Source: Granulosicoccus sp. (lineage in GTDB: Bacteria > Pseudomonadota > Gammaproteobacteria > Granulosicoccales > Granulosicoccaceae). From it: a stretch of DNA of 52,742 nt. The notes beneath the pieces were generated by a model that had not been told where the DNA came from, ran no database searches, and saw nothing but the letters and a program-made list of their open reading frames with translations. Location of the stretch: the NCBI GenBank assembly GCA_023301795.1, contig JALZVU010000064.1, forward strand, positions 1-52,742. Direction: 5' to 3'. Below are positions 1-7,566 of the stretch, one piece after another (position 1 is the stretch's first letter; the number at the start of each line of letters is the position of its first letter). The position numbers and the translations under genes are program-made.

Positions 1-111
1 AACTAAGCTACCTTGCTCAATAAATTGCCTAGCAAAGCTCTCCAACACCATGGTTGTTCCTTGTTCAGCCGTCACAATTTGCAGGGCGATAAGGGAAGAT
101 TCTGCTCTGCT
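1..111 (-). pseudogene. C-terminal remnant of a LysR-type regulator (runs off the left edge)
   Basis: On the minus strand bases 111 to 1 stay open for 37 codons and read SSLIALQIVTAEQGTTMVLE and onward to FIEQGSLV. This pattern resembles the SSxxALQAVxxGQG...LVxxxLxxGxLV end of the substrate-binding domain of GcvA/AmpR-like LysR regulators. Immediately upstream this frame has a TAG (112-114), while a neighbouring frame reads DWIRAEQN, which could be the preceding part. No DNA-binding half exists, because the oxidoreductase gene occupies that side. It is most simply a frameshifted and truncated regulator, but only 37 codons are visible, so the call is tentative. Confidence 0.35.
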
Positions 112-270
112 CTAATCCAGTCAGAGGCTACCTTAAGGTCTAGATGATGGCAATGGATGCAAATCCATTGTTTGAGATAACCTAATAAGCCTGCCACCAT
201 TTCCCGAAAATTGGTAGGCGATATTGCAAACTTGCTACTGAGCAATGCTGTTACAACACACAGGGCGAAC

Positions 271-1929
271 ATGAGCACTCACACATTCGACTTTATCATC
301 GTTGGGGCCGGCTCCGCTGGCTGTGTTTTGGCAGATAAATTAAGTGCAAGTGGCCGCTACACGGTGCTGCTGATAGAGGCGGGGGGAACTGACCGAAGGT
401 TCTGGATAAAAGTGCCGTTGGGTTATGGCTTCACCTTTTCAGATGCTCGAGTGAACTGGTGCTACTCAGCAGAAGCTGATCCCGGGTTACACCAACGGAA
501 GGCCTATTGGCCCCGCGGTCGGGTTTTGGGTGGCTCAAGCTCCATCAATGCCATGGCCTACATGCGGGGGCTTGCGCACGATTACGACGACTGGGAGGCC
601 GCTGGCGCTACCGGATGGAACTGGGGAGAGGTCCGGCGCACATTCGAAGCATTGGAACGAAACGATGAAATCGGGCCTGACGGAAAACGCAGAACACGTG
701 GCAAAGGGCCGTTGTGGGTCAGTGATTTAAGCGATCAAATGCATCCGTTTACCCGCCATTTTTTGCAGGCCGGCCGAGAGCTTCAGTGGCCCATCGTCGA
801 CGACCTAAACGGCGCTCAGCAGGAAGGCTTGGGCTACCTCAGAAGCACCGTCAGAAAAGGCCTGCGCTGGTCATCAGCCGATGCGTTTCTTCGGCCCGCA
901 AAAAAACGCCATAATTTGACCGTTGTGTCAGGTGCGATGGTTGAAAAGGTGCTGATCGAGAACGGCAGGGCAACGGCAGTTCGTTACCGAGTCGGCGAGC
1001 AACTACACACGGCAAATTCGGCGCGCGAAGTCATCGTCAGCGCGGGTGCTATCAACTCCCCTCACCTATTGCAGTTATCAGGCATCGGCCCTTCCCAATT
1101 GCTGCAGGATCATAATATCCCGGTTGAATTGGATTTACCGCAAGTCGGCAAGGGCCTGCAAGACCACCTGGCGCTATCGCACTTCTTCTGGGCCAACGAA
1201 TCAACCTTAAATAAACGATTGGGCCATTGGCTAGGGCTAGCGCTGGTCGGTGTGCAATACCTGTTGACTCGGCGCGGCCCCTTGAGCGTGCCGGTTAATC
1301 AGTGCAGCGGCTTTGTGCGCAGTGGCCCTGATGTCAAGGCGCCGGATGTGCAGGTATATTGCAACCCCGTATCCTACTCGACACTGCCAGCGGGTAAGCC
1401 GCAAATTGATCGCGAAGCAGGGTTTCTACTGTCGGTTCAACCGAGTCGACCGACCAGTCGCGGCGAGGTATCTATCACCTCGTCAGATCCGCGTCAGGCA
1501 CCAGAAATCCAACCCAACTCCTTGTCCACCGAACACGATAAAGATCTCGTGATCCGAGCCAGTCGGTTATTGCAATCACTGGTTCAATCGTCACCAATTG
1601 TCAAAGTGACAAAAGCGCGGCGGGCACCCGATATCCAAGGCATGAGCGAGCACCAGTTACTCGAGAATTTTCGTGAGCGAGCGGGTACAGTGTTTCATCC
1701 CTGTTGCACCTGTCGAATGGGCAAAGACACCAGCGACTCGGTACTGGACTCTCGTTTGCGGGTACACGGCATAGAGGGGCTTCGGGTGATCGATGCCTCC
1801 TCTTTTCCCAACATTACCTCAGGCAATACCAACGCACCCACACTGATGCTGGCAGCTCGTGGTGCTGAGCTAGTACTGGAAGACGCCGCGGCGTCGCATG
1901 TCGTTAATAACAATCCTCGAAACCGCTAG
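271..1929 (+). CDS. GMC family FAD-dependent oxidoreductase (choline dehydrogenase-like)
   Basis: Flavin-dependent oxidation of an alcohol or sugar substrate. The N-terminus carries the Rossmann FAD motif IIVGAGSAGCVLADKL. GMC signature 1 is seen as GRVLGGSSSINAMAYMRG and signature 2 as GAINSPHLLQLSGIGP. The C-terminal catalytic region has FHPCCTCRMG (active-site His) and the closing block SGNTNAPTLM. At 552 residues it has the usual family length. A longer frame opens at 211, but the ATG at 271 starts directly before the FAD motif (MSTHTFDFIIVGAG) and is preferred. There is no signal peptide, so it is probably cytoplasmic. It ends 9 bases before an enolase-superfamily gene with which it is likely co-transcribed, suggesting a shared sugar or sugar-acid pathway. 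BetA itself is less likely because no betaine genes are nearby. Confidence 0.88.
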   Translation: MSTHTFDFIIVGAGSAGCVLADKLSASGRYTVLLIEAGGTDRRFWIKVPLGYGFTFSDARVNWCYSAEADPGLHQRKAYWPRGRVLGGSSSINAMAYMRGLAHDYDDWEAAGATGWNWGEVRRTFEALERNDEIGPDGKRRTRGKGPLWVSDLSDQMHPFTRHFLQAGRELQWPIVDDLNGAQQEGLGYLRSTVRKGLRWSSADAFLRPAKKRHNLTVVSGAMVEKVLIENGRATAVRYRVGEQLHTANSAREVIVSAGAINSPHLLQLSGIGPSQLLQDHNIPVELDLPQVGKGLQDHLALSHFFWANESTLNKRLGHWLGLALVGVQYLLTRRGPLSVPVNQCSGFVRSGPDVKAPDVQVYCNPVSYSTLPAGKPQIDREAGFLLSVQPSRPTSRGEVSITSSDPRQAPEIQPNSLSTEHDKDLVIRASRLLQSLVQSSPIVKVTKARRAPDIQGMSEHQLLENFRERAGTVFHPCCTCRMGKDTSDSVLDSRLRVHGIEGLRVIDASSFPNITSGNTNAPTLMLAARGAELVLEDAAASHVVNNNPRNR

Positions 1930-1938
1930 GAGAATCGA

Positions 1939-3147
1939 GTGCACTTACAGAACATAGAAACATTTGTTGTCGGCAACCCACCGCCCAGACACGGTGGACG
2001 CTATTTTATCTTTATACGCCTCACCACGGCATGCGGTATCACAGGCGTCGGTGAAATCTATAACGCGACTTTTGGCCCTAAGCTGTGCTGCGACATGGCC
2101 ATCGATATGTTCGAACGCCAGTTTGCAGGCAGTGACCCACACCACATAGAGAAAATGTGGCGACGCAGCTACGGCGCGGGCTTTACCTTGCGTCCCGACG
2201 TGACAGTGATGGGTGTATTAAGTGGTTTGGAGATGGCCTGCTGGGACATCATCGGCAAGGCAGCTAACAAGCCAGTGTATGAATTGATGGGCGGTCAAGT
2301 GCACGAACGCCTACGCAGTTACACCTACCTGTATCCGAATGCAGGTGATGTCTACCCCGCCCCCGACTCACCCAATGTTTACAACGACCCAGACATTGCC
2401 GCAGAAGCGGCGTTGATTGCGGTTGATCAAGGCTTTACAGCCGTGAAATTCGACCCTGCCGGACCGTACACTATTTACGGTGGCCATCAACCACGCATGG
2501 AGGATCTGGAGCTTAGTGAGCTATTCATGAAGCGTATCCGCGAAGCAGTGGGCACACGTGCTGACTTGCTTTTCGGCACACACGGGCAGTTTACTGTTTC
2601 AGGTGCTAAGCGTATGGCCAGACGCATAGAGCCCTATGAGCCTTTGTGGTTTGAAGAGCCCATTCCACCTGAAAACCCAGCGGACATGGCAGAAGTGGCG
2701 CGCTTTACCTCTATTCCTGTGGCGACAGGAGAGCGCTTGTGCACCAAACATGAGTTTGCCCGTGTATTGGAAACGGGGGCTGCATCCATCTTGCAGCTTA
2801 ACCTGGGACGCGTTGGTGGACTGCTCGAGGCGAAGAAGATCGCTGGTATGGCCGAAACTCGAAATGCTCAGATTGCGCCACATTTGTATTGTGGGCCCAT
2901 CGTTGCAGCAGCGAACATTCAGCTGTCAACCTGCACGCCAAACTTTCTTATACTCGAATCCATTCGAACATTTGATGGAGCCTATATGTCATTTCTAAAA
3001 ACACCTATCGAATGGCAGGACGGCTACGTGATTCCCTCGAAGCTGCCAGGCTTAGGCGTAGAGCTAGACGACGATGTAGTCGCGGCACACCCTTACATCG
3101 ACAATGAACTTCATCTCACTCTGTCCACAGTGCCTGTGCTGCCCTAA
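1939..3147 (+). CDS. Mandelate racemase/enolase superfamily sugar-acid dehydratase
   Basis: The protein has the capping domain and TIM barrel of the mandelate racemase subgroup that dehydrates sugar acids (relatives of galactonate and mannonate dehydratases). Visible motifs are AVKFDP (strand-2 Lys), WFEEPIPPENPADM and TGERL (metal-ligand Glu residues) and the late barrel His in APHLYCG. The strand expected to supply the first metal-ligand Asp reads FGTHGQF, with Gly where DgoD-type enzymes have Asp. The start is GTG at 1939, supported by the ribosome site taggagaa at 1927-1934. The length of 402 residues is normal. It forms a pair with the GMC oxidoreductase, giving an oxidation plus dehydration route for an unknown sugar acid. 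The exact substrate cannot be read from sequence. Confidence 0.85.
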   Translation: MHLQNIETFVVGNPPPRHGGRYFIFIRLTTACGITGVGEIYNATFGPKLCCDMAIDMFERQFAGSDPHHIEKMWRRSYGAGFTLRPDVTVMGVLSGLEMACWDIIGKAANKPVYELMGGQVHERLRSYTYLYPNAGDVYPAPDSPNVYNDPDIAAEAALIAVDQGFTAVKFDPAGPYTIYGGHQPRMEDLELSELFMKRIREAVGTRADLLFGTHGQFTVSGAKRMARRIEPYEPLWFEEPIPPENPADMAEVARFTSIPVATGERLCTKHEFARVLETGAASILQLNLGRVGGLLEAKKIAGMAETRNAQIAPHLYCGPIVAAANIQLSTCTPNFLILESIRTFDGAYMSFLKTPIEWQDGYVIPSKLPGLGVELDDDVVAAHPYIDNELHLTLSTVPVLP

Positions 3148-3181
3148 GGTGTAGAGTCACGGACGAAACTCATGGCATCCA

Positions 3182-3201
3182 CACTCTACATGTGTAGAGT
3201 G
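3182..3201. terminator. Perfect inverted repeat between convergent genes
   Basis: CACTCTACA (3182-3190) and TGTAGAGTG (3193-3201) form a perfect 9-base inverted repeat with a 2-base centre. It lies between two convergent genes ending at 3147 and 3237. A third half-copy, GTGTAGAGT, lies just after the first stop codon, around 3150-3159. There is no T-tract, so it may be a bidirectional terminator or a protein-binding palindrome. Confidence 0.4.
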
Positions 3202-3236
3202 CGGAGGAACTCCCATCTATTTCACCCTTACGAACT

Positions 3237-4007
3237 TTACTCGGTAGGTTTCTCAGCCGGAACCTCACCGCTAGCTTGCGCAGCCTGTAGGGATTGGGCA
3301 TCCTGTGCAGCTTGAGCGGCCTCAGCAGCTTTGAGTTGCTGCTCTTCAAAACCTGGATGAGTGGGTCCTAATAACAGGGGACGCCGCGATGACACAAATA
3401 ACTGATAGTTTGCATACACAGATGCATCGTGTGCGGCATCGTTAATGGTTTCACCCACTTGCGCCACGGCAGCGGTGACAATGGCTCCTAACAATCCAGC
3501 ACCTGAATTATCCTGGCTTTTTTGCGAATGGACGACTCTACCCGACCAGATCGGCTGACCAGTTTTCACATCCACAAGCTCGCCTCTGGCTGTCACCTTA
3601 GTGACTGACTGGATGAGTTCAAACTTCTGACCATACTCTTCTATCGTGACGTACAACACCGCATCAGCACCAAATATTTCGTCAATTTTGTTCAGCGGTG
3701 CCGCGTGCATATCTTCAGGATTCGGTAGACCGTTCTCCTTCATGAACTCATCCACAATAGCAACCGGAAACACATAGAAACCTTGCTCAGCAATAGGCTC
3801 AGACGCTGTTGTCAGCCATGAGTATGAGGCGTTGACATCAACTGATTCATTGACTGGAGGAAATACCAGTATCGATCGGGGCATGTTCTCCCTGAACGAT
3901 GCATAAGGATCTTCACCAGATCCGTTGGTTGCACAGGCACCCAAAAAGAGGGATGCGCTGACCACCAGAAGACTCAAACCTTTCTTTATCATCTTCGTGT
4001 TCATCAT
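3237..4007 (-). CDS. DUF799 (GNA1162-like) outer-membrane lipoprotein
   Basis: Lipoprotein signal sequence with lipobox FLGAC near residue 25, followed by RSILVFPPVNESVDV and a body matching the DUF799 family, whose Neisseria member is the surface antigen GNA1162. The C-terminal 45 residues are Ala/Gln-rich (EEQQLKAAEAAQAAQDAQ and onward) and look like a flexible tail. The start is set at the ATG at 4007, which overlaps the upstream stop as TGATG and has GGAGAA in front; a TTG lies one codon earlier. It is the third gene of a csgG-like/DUF4810/DUF799 operon. Such triads are thought to form a periplasmic or outer-membrane assembly device related to curli secretion, but no role is proven. Confidence 0.85.
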   Translation of the reverse strand: MMNTKMIKKGLSLLVVSASLFLGACATNGSGEDPYASFRENMPRSILVFPPVNESVDVNASYSWLTTASEPIAEQGFYVFPVAIVDEFMKENGLPNPEDMHAAPLNKIDEIFGADAVLYVTIEEYGQKFELIQSVTKVTARGELVDVKTGQPIWSGRVVHSQKSQDNSGAGLLGAIVTAAVAQVGETINDAAHDASVYANYQLFVSSRRPLLLGPTHPGFEEQQLKAAEAAQAAQDAQSLQAAQASGEVPAEKPTE

Positions 4008-4402
4008 CAATTCTCCATCCTGGATAGAAGCCCGTCTACAAACACGGCAGATTCTGGAAAAACCTCGCGCTCCGTCTCAAACATGCCACGCGCCTCATCA
4101 TTGCGCCCTTGCGAAAAATAAAGATAACCCAAGTGAATACGCACACCCGGTGGTACCCGCTTACCTTCAGCAGCAGTGCGTTCCATCTCAGCTTCGAGAA
4201 GAATGGAATCTGATACTGGATCCGAGCTACCGGGGTTTTTATAGCCGGTATAAATGATGTCTTCGTAAGCACCCCATCTATACAACGGTGGTTGCACGGC
4301 GCAAGCACTAACCACACTGATGGCAGCAACACCTAGCCAGACTCTTAACACGACGCGCGACCAAGGAGATGAAGAAACTTTCAAGCAGCCAGAACGAATC
4401 AT
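4007..4402 (-). CDS. DUF4810 domain lipoprotein
   Basis: Small exported lipoprotein of 131 residues. A basic N-region and hydrophobic stretch (RVWLGVAAISVVSAC) end in a lipobox at VSAC, near residue 34. The mature part begins PPLYRWGAYEDIIYTGY and contains a TPR-like segment (IHLGYLYFSQGRNDEARGMF), as in DUF4810 proteins. The start ATG at 4402 has AGGAG eight bases upstream. It sits 3 bases after the csgG-like gene and overlaps the DUF799 gene by one base, so all three are probably translated from one message. In other bacteria the same three families occur in this order, which supports a joint function at the outer membrane. Confidence 0.82.
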   Translation of the reverse strand: MIRSGCLKVSSSPWSRVVLRVWLGVAAISVVSACAVQPPLYRWGAYEDIIYTGYKNPGSSDPVSDSILLEAEMERTAAEGKRVPPGVRIHLGYLYFSQGRNDEARGMFETEREVFPESAVFVDGLLSRMEN

Positions 4403-4405
4403 GAT

Positions 4406-5083
4406 CTACTCCTGAGTTGGAGACCAGGCCTCACGCTCAAGCCCCTCCACCAGATTGTTGACTGCCTCTGTGATAGCTAAGTTCAGGACTTTGCCATTGA
4501 GCGTGGCGTCGTAGCCAGCAGTGCTTCCAAACCCGACTACCTCACGATTGGACAATGCATATTCACCAGCACCTTGCGAGGAATACACAACGCGAGAGGT
4601 TCTGACATCCACCAGATTCAACGCTACCTTGGCGTAAGCAACCTGCGTCTTGCCAGAGCCTAGAATCCCGAACAACTGCTGATCGCCGGTGGTCTTACGA
4701 CCAAATTCAGTCACATCTCCACCAACGGCAACCTGCGCACCTTCGAGAACCTGTGTGGTGCCAGATAGTTTTGCCTCAGCAGCGATCTCGGCCATATTGT
4801 CGCGATCCACAACATCGAATCGGTTAGTTTGTTGCAAATGAGTCTTGAGAATGGTTTTCGCCTGGCTTCCCAACCGGTCAGTGCCATCAGAGAACAGGCC
4901 TCGCTGATACGATGTGCGGTTTTGAAAGTTGCCAATGACAAGTGCGTAACGAGGACCACTGTAGCTGGTGTTATATGTTTTGACCGTCTCCGCTTCTAAA
5001 GTCCGGCTGGACTCAACGGCAGCGCAGCTACTGAGCGTTATTGCCGCAAACACTGCGATAACGGCTTTTAGATTAGGTGTCAT
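4406..5083 (-). CDS. CsgG/HfaB family outer-membrane assembly lipoprotein
   Basis: Lipoprotein (lipobox LSSC near residue 19) with a CsgG-like body. It contains YALVIGNFQNRTSYQRG, a long helix-forming stretch and VALNLVDVRTSRVVYSSQGAGEYAL. CsgG of curli forms a nonameric outer-membrane channel; HfaB anchors holdfast. An upstream in-frame ATG at 5167 exists, but the ATG at 5083 is preferred because AGGAGA lies 9 bases ahead and a normal signal peptide follows. At 225 residues it is shorter than CsgG (about 277), as expected for the GNA1163-like subgroup. It is the first gene of the triad with the DUF4810 and DUF799 lipoproteins. No curlin subunit (csgA/B) is present nearby, so classical curli export is unlikely. 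Confidence 0.85.
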   Translation of the reverse strand: MTPNLKAVIAVFAAITLSSCAAVESSRTLEAETVKTYNTSYSGPRYALVIGNFQNRTSYQRGLFSDGTDRLGSQAKTILKTHLQQTNRFDVVDRDNMAEIAAEAKLSGTTQVLEGAQVAVGGDVTEFGRKTTGDQQLFGILGSGKTQVAYAKVALNLVDVRTSRVVYSSQGAGEYALSNREVVGFGSTAGYDATLNGKVLNLAITEAVNNLVEGLEREAWSPTQE

Positions 5084-5511
5084 GGGGTTTATCTCTCCTT
5101 TGATGAACATTTGTTGGCGCTGCATCGCAGCAATCGCACAATACAGTGGCGCCACTGGAAGGCGCAAACGTGTATACGCACGAGTATATTATCTCATGTA
5201 CTAGGGCTGGGATTTTTGATCTGAATACAAAGAATTAAGTCTGAGGCGATCCAGTACAGGGCTATTGTTTTGCCTAAGCCCTCTTTGCGAACAGACTATT
5301 CTCCTCCACTTCAATCCTTCCACCCTCGTCTTGTAAATAGGTTAACGAACACGAACTTCAGATTAAACAACTCATTTAGATGTGGCATGACTGCGTAGCT
5401 ACTATGTCTGGCAGACTGTACAGGCAAACAGGTCTGCACCACCACTGGATTACAGAACAAAACTTTACATTGTTCTGTACGAATTCCGCGTTGATACGGT
5501 TTCGAAACGTG
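5084..5511. other. Non-coding stretch with two inverted repeats
   Basis: 428 bases without a convincing gene, upstream of the csgG-like operon and downstream of the AhpD-like gene. It should hold the promoter for the lipoprotein operon. TACAGAACA (5451-5459) and TGTTCTGTA (5471-5479) form a perfect 9-base inverted repeat with an 11-base loop. GCAGAC (5411-5416) and GTCTGC (5432-5437) form a smaller one. Either could terminate the AhpD-like transcript or bind a regulator; no T-tract follows on either strand. Confidence 0.4.
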
Positions 5512-6114
5512 CTATTTGACCAACCGCGGGCCGCTCGAACGAGGTTCTCGGCCCAAGGTATAAAATTCCTTATTCGGCATCATATCTGTCAAACCTGCCA
5601 TACGATTGGATAGCGCAAAGAACGCAGCTATCGCGCCTATATCCCAGATGTCTTCCATGCTGAAGCCCTGGTCTCGAAGCTCCTCCAGATCGTCATCGGT
5701 CACCTGCGCGGCCTGATCAGACACCAGGCACGCAAAATCGAGCATCGCCATTTGCCGATCGCTAATTTCGGCGCGGGTGTAATCAGTGGACAGTTGATCT
5801 GCCAGGCGAGGATTTTTTTCACGAATTCTGACGATGGCCCCGTGAGCCACAACACAATACAGGCAGCTATTCATCGCTGAGGTCACCACGACAATCATTT
5901 CCCGCTCGCCCTTGCTCAAGCCGCTGTCTTTCTCCATCAGCGCATCGTGATAGGCAAAGAAAGCTCGAAATTCGTCAGGCCGGTGGGCCAGAACGCTGAA
6001 GACATTCGGCACAAAACCTGATTTTTCGGACACCGTCTCGATCCGCTCACGAATGTCTTCGGGCAGATCAGCCAGTGCAGGTACCGGGAAGCGCGATTGT
6101 GGGGTATCACTCAT
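5512..6114 (-). CDS. Peroxidase-related AhpD/carboxymuconolactone decarboxylase-like protein
   Basis: An all-helical protein of the AhpD-like superfamily, 200 residues. The redox motif SCLYCVVAHG (CxxC followed by His) sits at about residues 83-92 and is typical of the uncharacterised peroxidase-related enzymes that reduce hydroperoxides through a Cys pair. The flanking pattern (GLSKGEREMIVVVTSAMN before it, DDLEELRDQGFSMEDIWDIG after it) fits that family. No signal peptide, so cytoplasmic. It stands 44 bases downstream of the receiver-like gene on the same strand and may be co-transcribed with it. The electron donor cannot be deduced from the window. Confidence 0.82.
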   Translation of the reverse strand: MSDTPQSRFPVPALADLPEDIRERIETVSEKSGFVPNVFSVLAHRPDEFRAFFAYHDALMEKDSGLSKGEREMIVVVTSAMNSCLYCVVAHGAIVRIREKNPRLADQLSTDYTRAEISDRQMAMLDFACLVSDQAAQVTDDDLEELRDQGFSMEDIWDIGAIAAFFALSNRMAGLTDMMPNKEFYTLGREPRSSGPRLVK

Positions 6115-6158
6115 GATGAATTATTGATTATGGTTGTATTTTGAAGACAATATGGTGG

Positions 6159-6746
6159 CTAAAACGCCCTACCCCTGATTGTAGCAATCACTTGTCGCAT
6201 TTCACCCACAAGCTTTGCAGGCGTAATGCTCAGCTCGCGTGCAGTGGCTGAAATCGATTGCCCACCGACAATGGCGCGCAGCATTTTCTGCTGCCGCGCT
6301 GAGAGCTGGGCACGAATCTCTTCCGGGATATCCTCTCGGGCAACATTGACCACAGGGGCTGGCCGGCATCGCTCACCCGCTAATAGGCGGTGCAGAGAAT
6401 CAATAATGATCTGCGGTGGTGATGCTTTGATAATCACCCCCATCGCCCCCAGATCCATGCCCGTATCGACCACCACATCCACCTGCTCGTCCAGCACCAG
6501 AATCAGTGCGGCCTCAGCTTGTAATGACAGCAGTTGCAACATGAGCTCGATAAGTTGATCTGGGCTACTGATACCACAATCGAGCAACACAGCACCCTCG
6601 ACAGACGTTGGCAGCTCGGTCAATGTATCAATGGGTGCACTCACTTCGCAGCAGATGACGTCCGCATCCAGCAGGCTGACAAGCTTTGTAAAGGTCTTTC
6701 TGAACAGCAATCTTTGCGAAACAATATGAACGGTGTAATCAGTCAT
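6159..6746 (-). CDS. Degenerate receiver domain with LuxR-type helix-turn-helix
   Basis: 195 residues laid out like a NarL/FixJ response regulator: a CheY-like half (1-120), then an HTH (about 150-190) reading LSARQQKMLRAIVGGQSISA followed by ELSITPAKLVGEMRQVI. The central acceptor-like Asp is present in VLLDCG and the conserved Lys in GVIIKAS. However, the N-terminal acidic pair is missing (HIVSQRLLF where active receivers have VDD), and the switch Thr is replaced in LILVLDEQ. It is therefore probably phosphorylation-independent. No histidine kinase is adjacent. It is divergent from lexA with 131 bases between, so the lexA operator could affect it too. Its targets are unknown. Confidence 0.72.
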   Translation of the reverse strand: MTDYTVHIVSQRLLFRKTFTKLVSLLDADVICCEVSAPIDTLTELPTSVEGAVLLDCGISSPDQLIELMLQLLSLQAEAALILVLDEQVDVVVDTGMDLGAMGVIIKASPPQIIIDSLHRLLAGERCRPAPVVNVAREDIPEEIRAQLSARQQKMLRAIVGGQSISATARELSITPAKLVGEMRQVIATIRGRAF

Positions 6747-6816
6747 CAGGCTGGTGATAGGTTCGTCAGATTCGTGAATCGGGTGAAAATTTTAAACAAT
6801 GATTAACAAAGAACAG

Positions 6817-6848
6817 TTGCATCAATGCATAACTGTAAATATACTCAG
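6817..6848 (+). promoter_or_regulatory. lexA promoter with embedded SOS box
   Basis: A -35 hexamer TTGCAT (6817-6822), a 17-base spacer and a -10 hexamer TATACT (6840-6845) fit a sigma-70 promoter. The 16-base site CTGTAAATATACTCAG (6833-6848) matches the E. coli LexA operator CTGT-N8-ACAG in seven of eight fixed positions and covers the -10 element, so LexA binding would block transcription of its own gene. A wider palindrome ACAGTT-N12-AACTGT (6813-6836) overlaps the site. It lies 30 bases before the lexA ATG. Confidence 0.75.
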
Positions 6849-6877
6849 CTTATGATTTTATTCACTGGACACTAGCC

Positions 6878-7483
6878 ATGCAGGATCTAACCAAGCGCCA
6901 ACAAGAAATTCTGCGGATGATTCAATCACACATTGATCGTACCGGTTTTCCACCCACACGTACTGATATCTGCGATCACTTTGGCTTTCGCTCACCCACA
7001 GCGGCTGATGATCACCTGCGAGCGCTGGAACGCAAAGGCGCTATCGAGCTCATACCCGGTACATCACGCGGTATTCGCGTGCTTACCGAGTTCGAAGACG
7101 ACGGCATCCCCCTGATCGGCAAGGTAGCCGCTGGCGAACCCATCACATCAGAAGCCAATGTCGAGGAATACCTGCCGGTAGACCCTGACTTGTTCTACCC
7201 CCATGCAGACTACCTGTTACGTGTTAACGGTACCAGTATGCAAAACGTCGGGATTCTCGATGGTGACCTGCTGGCCGTACACGCCACAGAGCATGTCGAA
7301 AATAATCAGATTGTGGTGGCACGTGTTAATGACGAGGTCACAGTCAAGCGTTTTCGTCGGCGTGGCAACATCGTCACCCTGTTACCAGAAAACGATAAGT
7401 TCTCGCCCATTCGTGTCGATCTTCGCGAAGAAGAATTTTACATAGAAGGCGTCTATGTCGGCGTGCTGCGCCGCGACTCTTAG
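6878..7483 (+). CDS. lexA: LexA SOS-response repressor
   Basis: Repressor of DNA-damage genes that cuts itself when stimulated by RecA filaments. The N-terminal winged HTH (1-70) contains GFPPTRTDICDHFGFRSPTA, close to E. coli LexA, so a CTGT-N8-ACAG operator is expected and one is found upstream. The self-cleavage bond is Ala85-Gly86 (KVAAGEP), the catalytic Ser is Ser120 (GTSMQNVGILDGD) and the Lys is Lys157 (DEVTVKRF), each one position beyond the E. coli numbers. The 201-residue length is standard. It precedes imuA by 83 bases on the same strand, as in many lexA-imuA-imuB cassettes. It could be the sole lexA or a second copy devoted to the cassette. Confidence 0.96.
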   Translation: MQDLTKRQQEILRMIQSHIDRTGFPPTRTDICDHFGFRSPTAADDHLRALERKGAIELIPGTSRGIRVLTEFEDDGIPLIGKVAAGEPITSEANVEEYLPVDPDLFYPHADYLLRVNGTSMQNVGILDGDLLAVHATEHVENNQIVVARVNDEVTVKRFRRRGNIVTLLPENDKFSPIRVDLREEEFYIEGVYVGVLRRDS

Positions 7484-7506
7484 TCGGCCTGACGCACAAT
7501 ACTGCC

Positions 7507-7549
7507 AGGCCTGATTGATGCATCCATCAGTCATACATCGATCAGACCT
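7507..7549 (+). promoter_or_regulatory. Long hairpin in the lexA-imuA gap
   Basis: AGGCCTGATTGATG (7507-7520) can pair with CATCGATCAGACCT (7536-7549): 12 Watson-Crick pairs, one G-U and one mismatch, around a 15-base loop. No U-run follows (GTAAAAATTC), so it does not look like a simple terminator. It lies 17 bases before the imuA ATG and could influence read-through, message stability or imuA translation. Confidence 0.45.
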
Positions 7550-7566
7550 GTAAAAATTCTGCACTC

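Noticed and set aside
4406-5083. Curli secretion locus
   Set aside because: CsgG-like only; no CsgA/B/E/F genes, and the partners are DUF4810 and DUF799 instead.
5416-5431. CTGTACAGGCAAACAG, a perfect CTGT-N8-ACAG match to the SOS box
   Set aside because: No gene starts just downstream on either strand, the spacer is not AT-rich, and about one such 8-base match is expected by chance in a window of this size.
7548-7563. Possible second LexA site before imuA (CTGTAAAAATTCTGCA)
   Set aside because: Only the left half matches; the right half lacks CAG. imuA is adequately explained by read-through from lexA.
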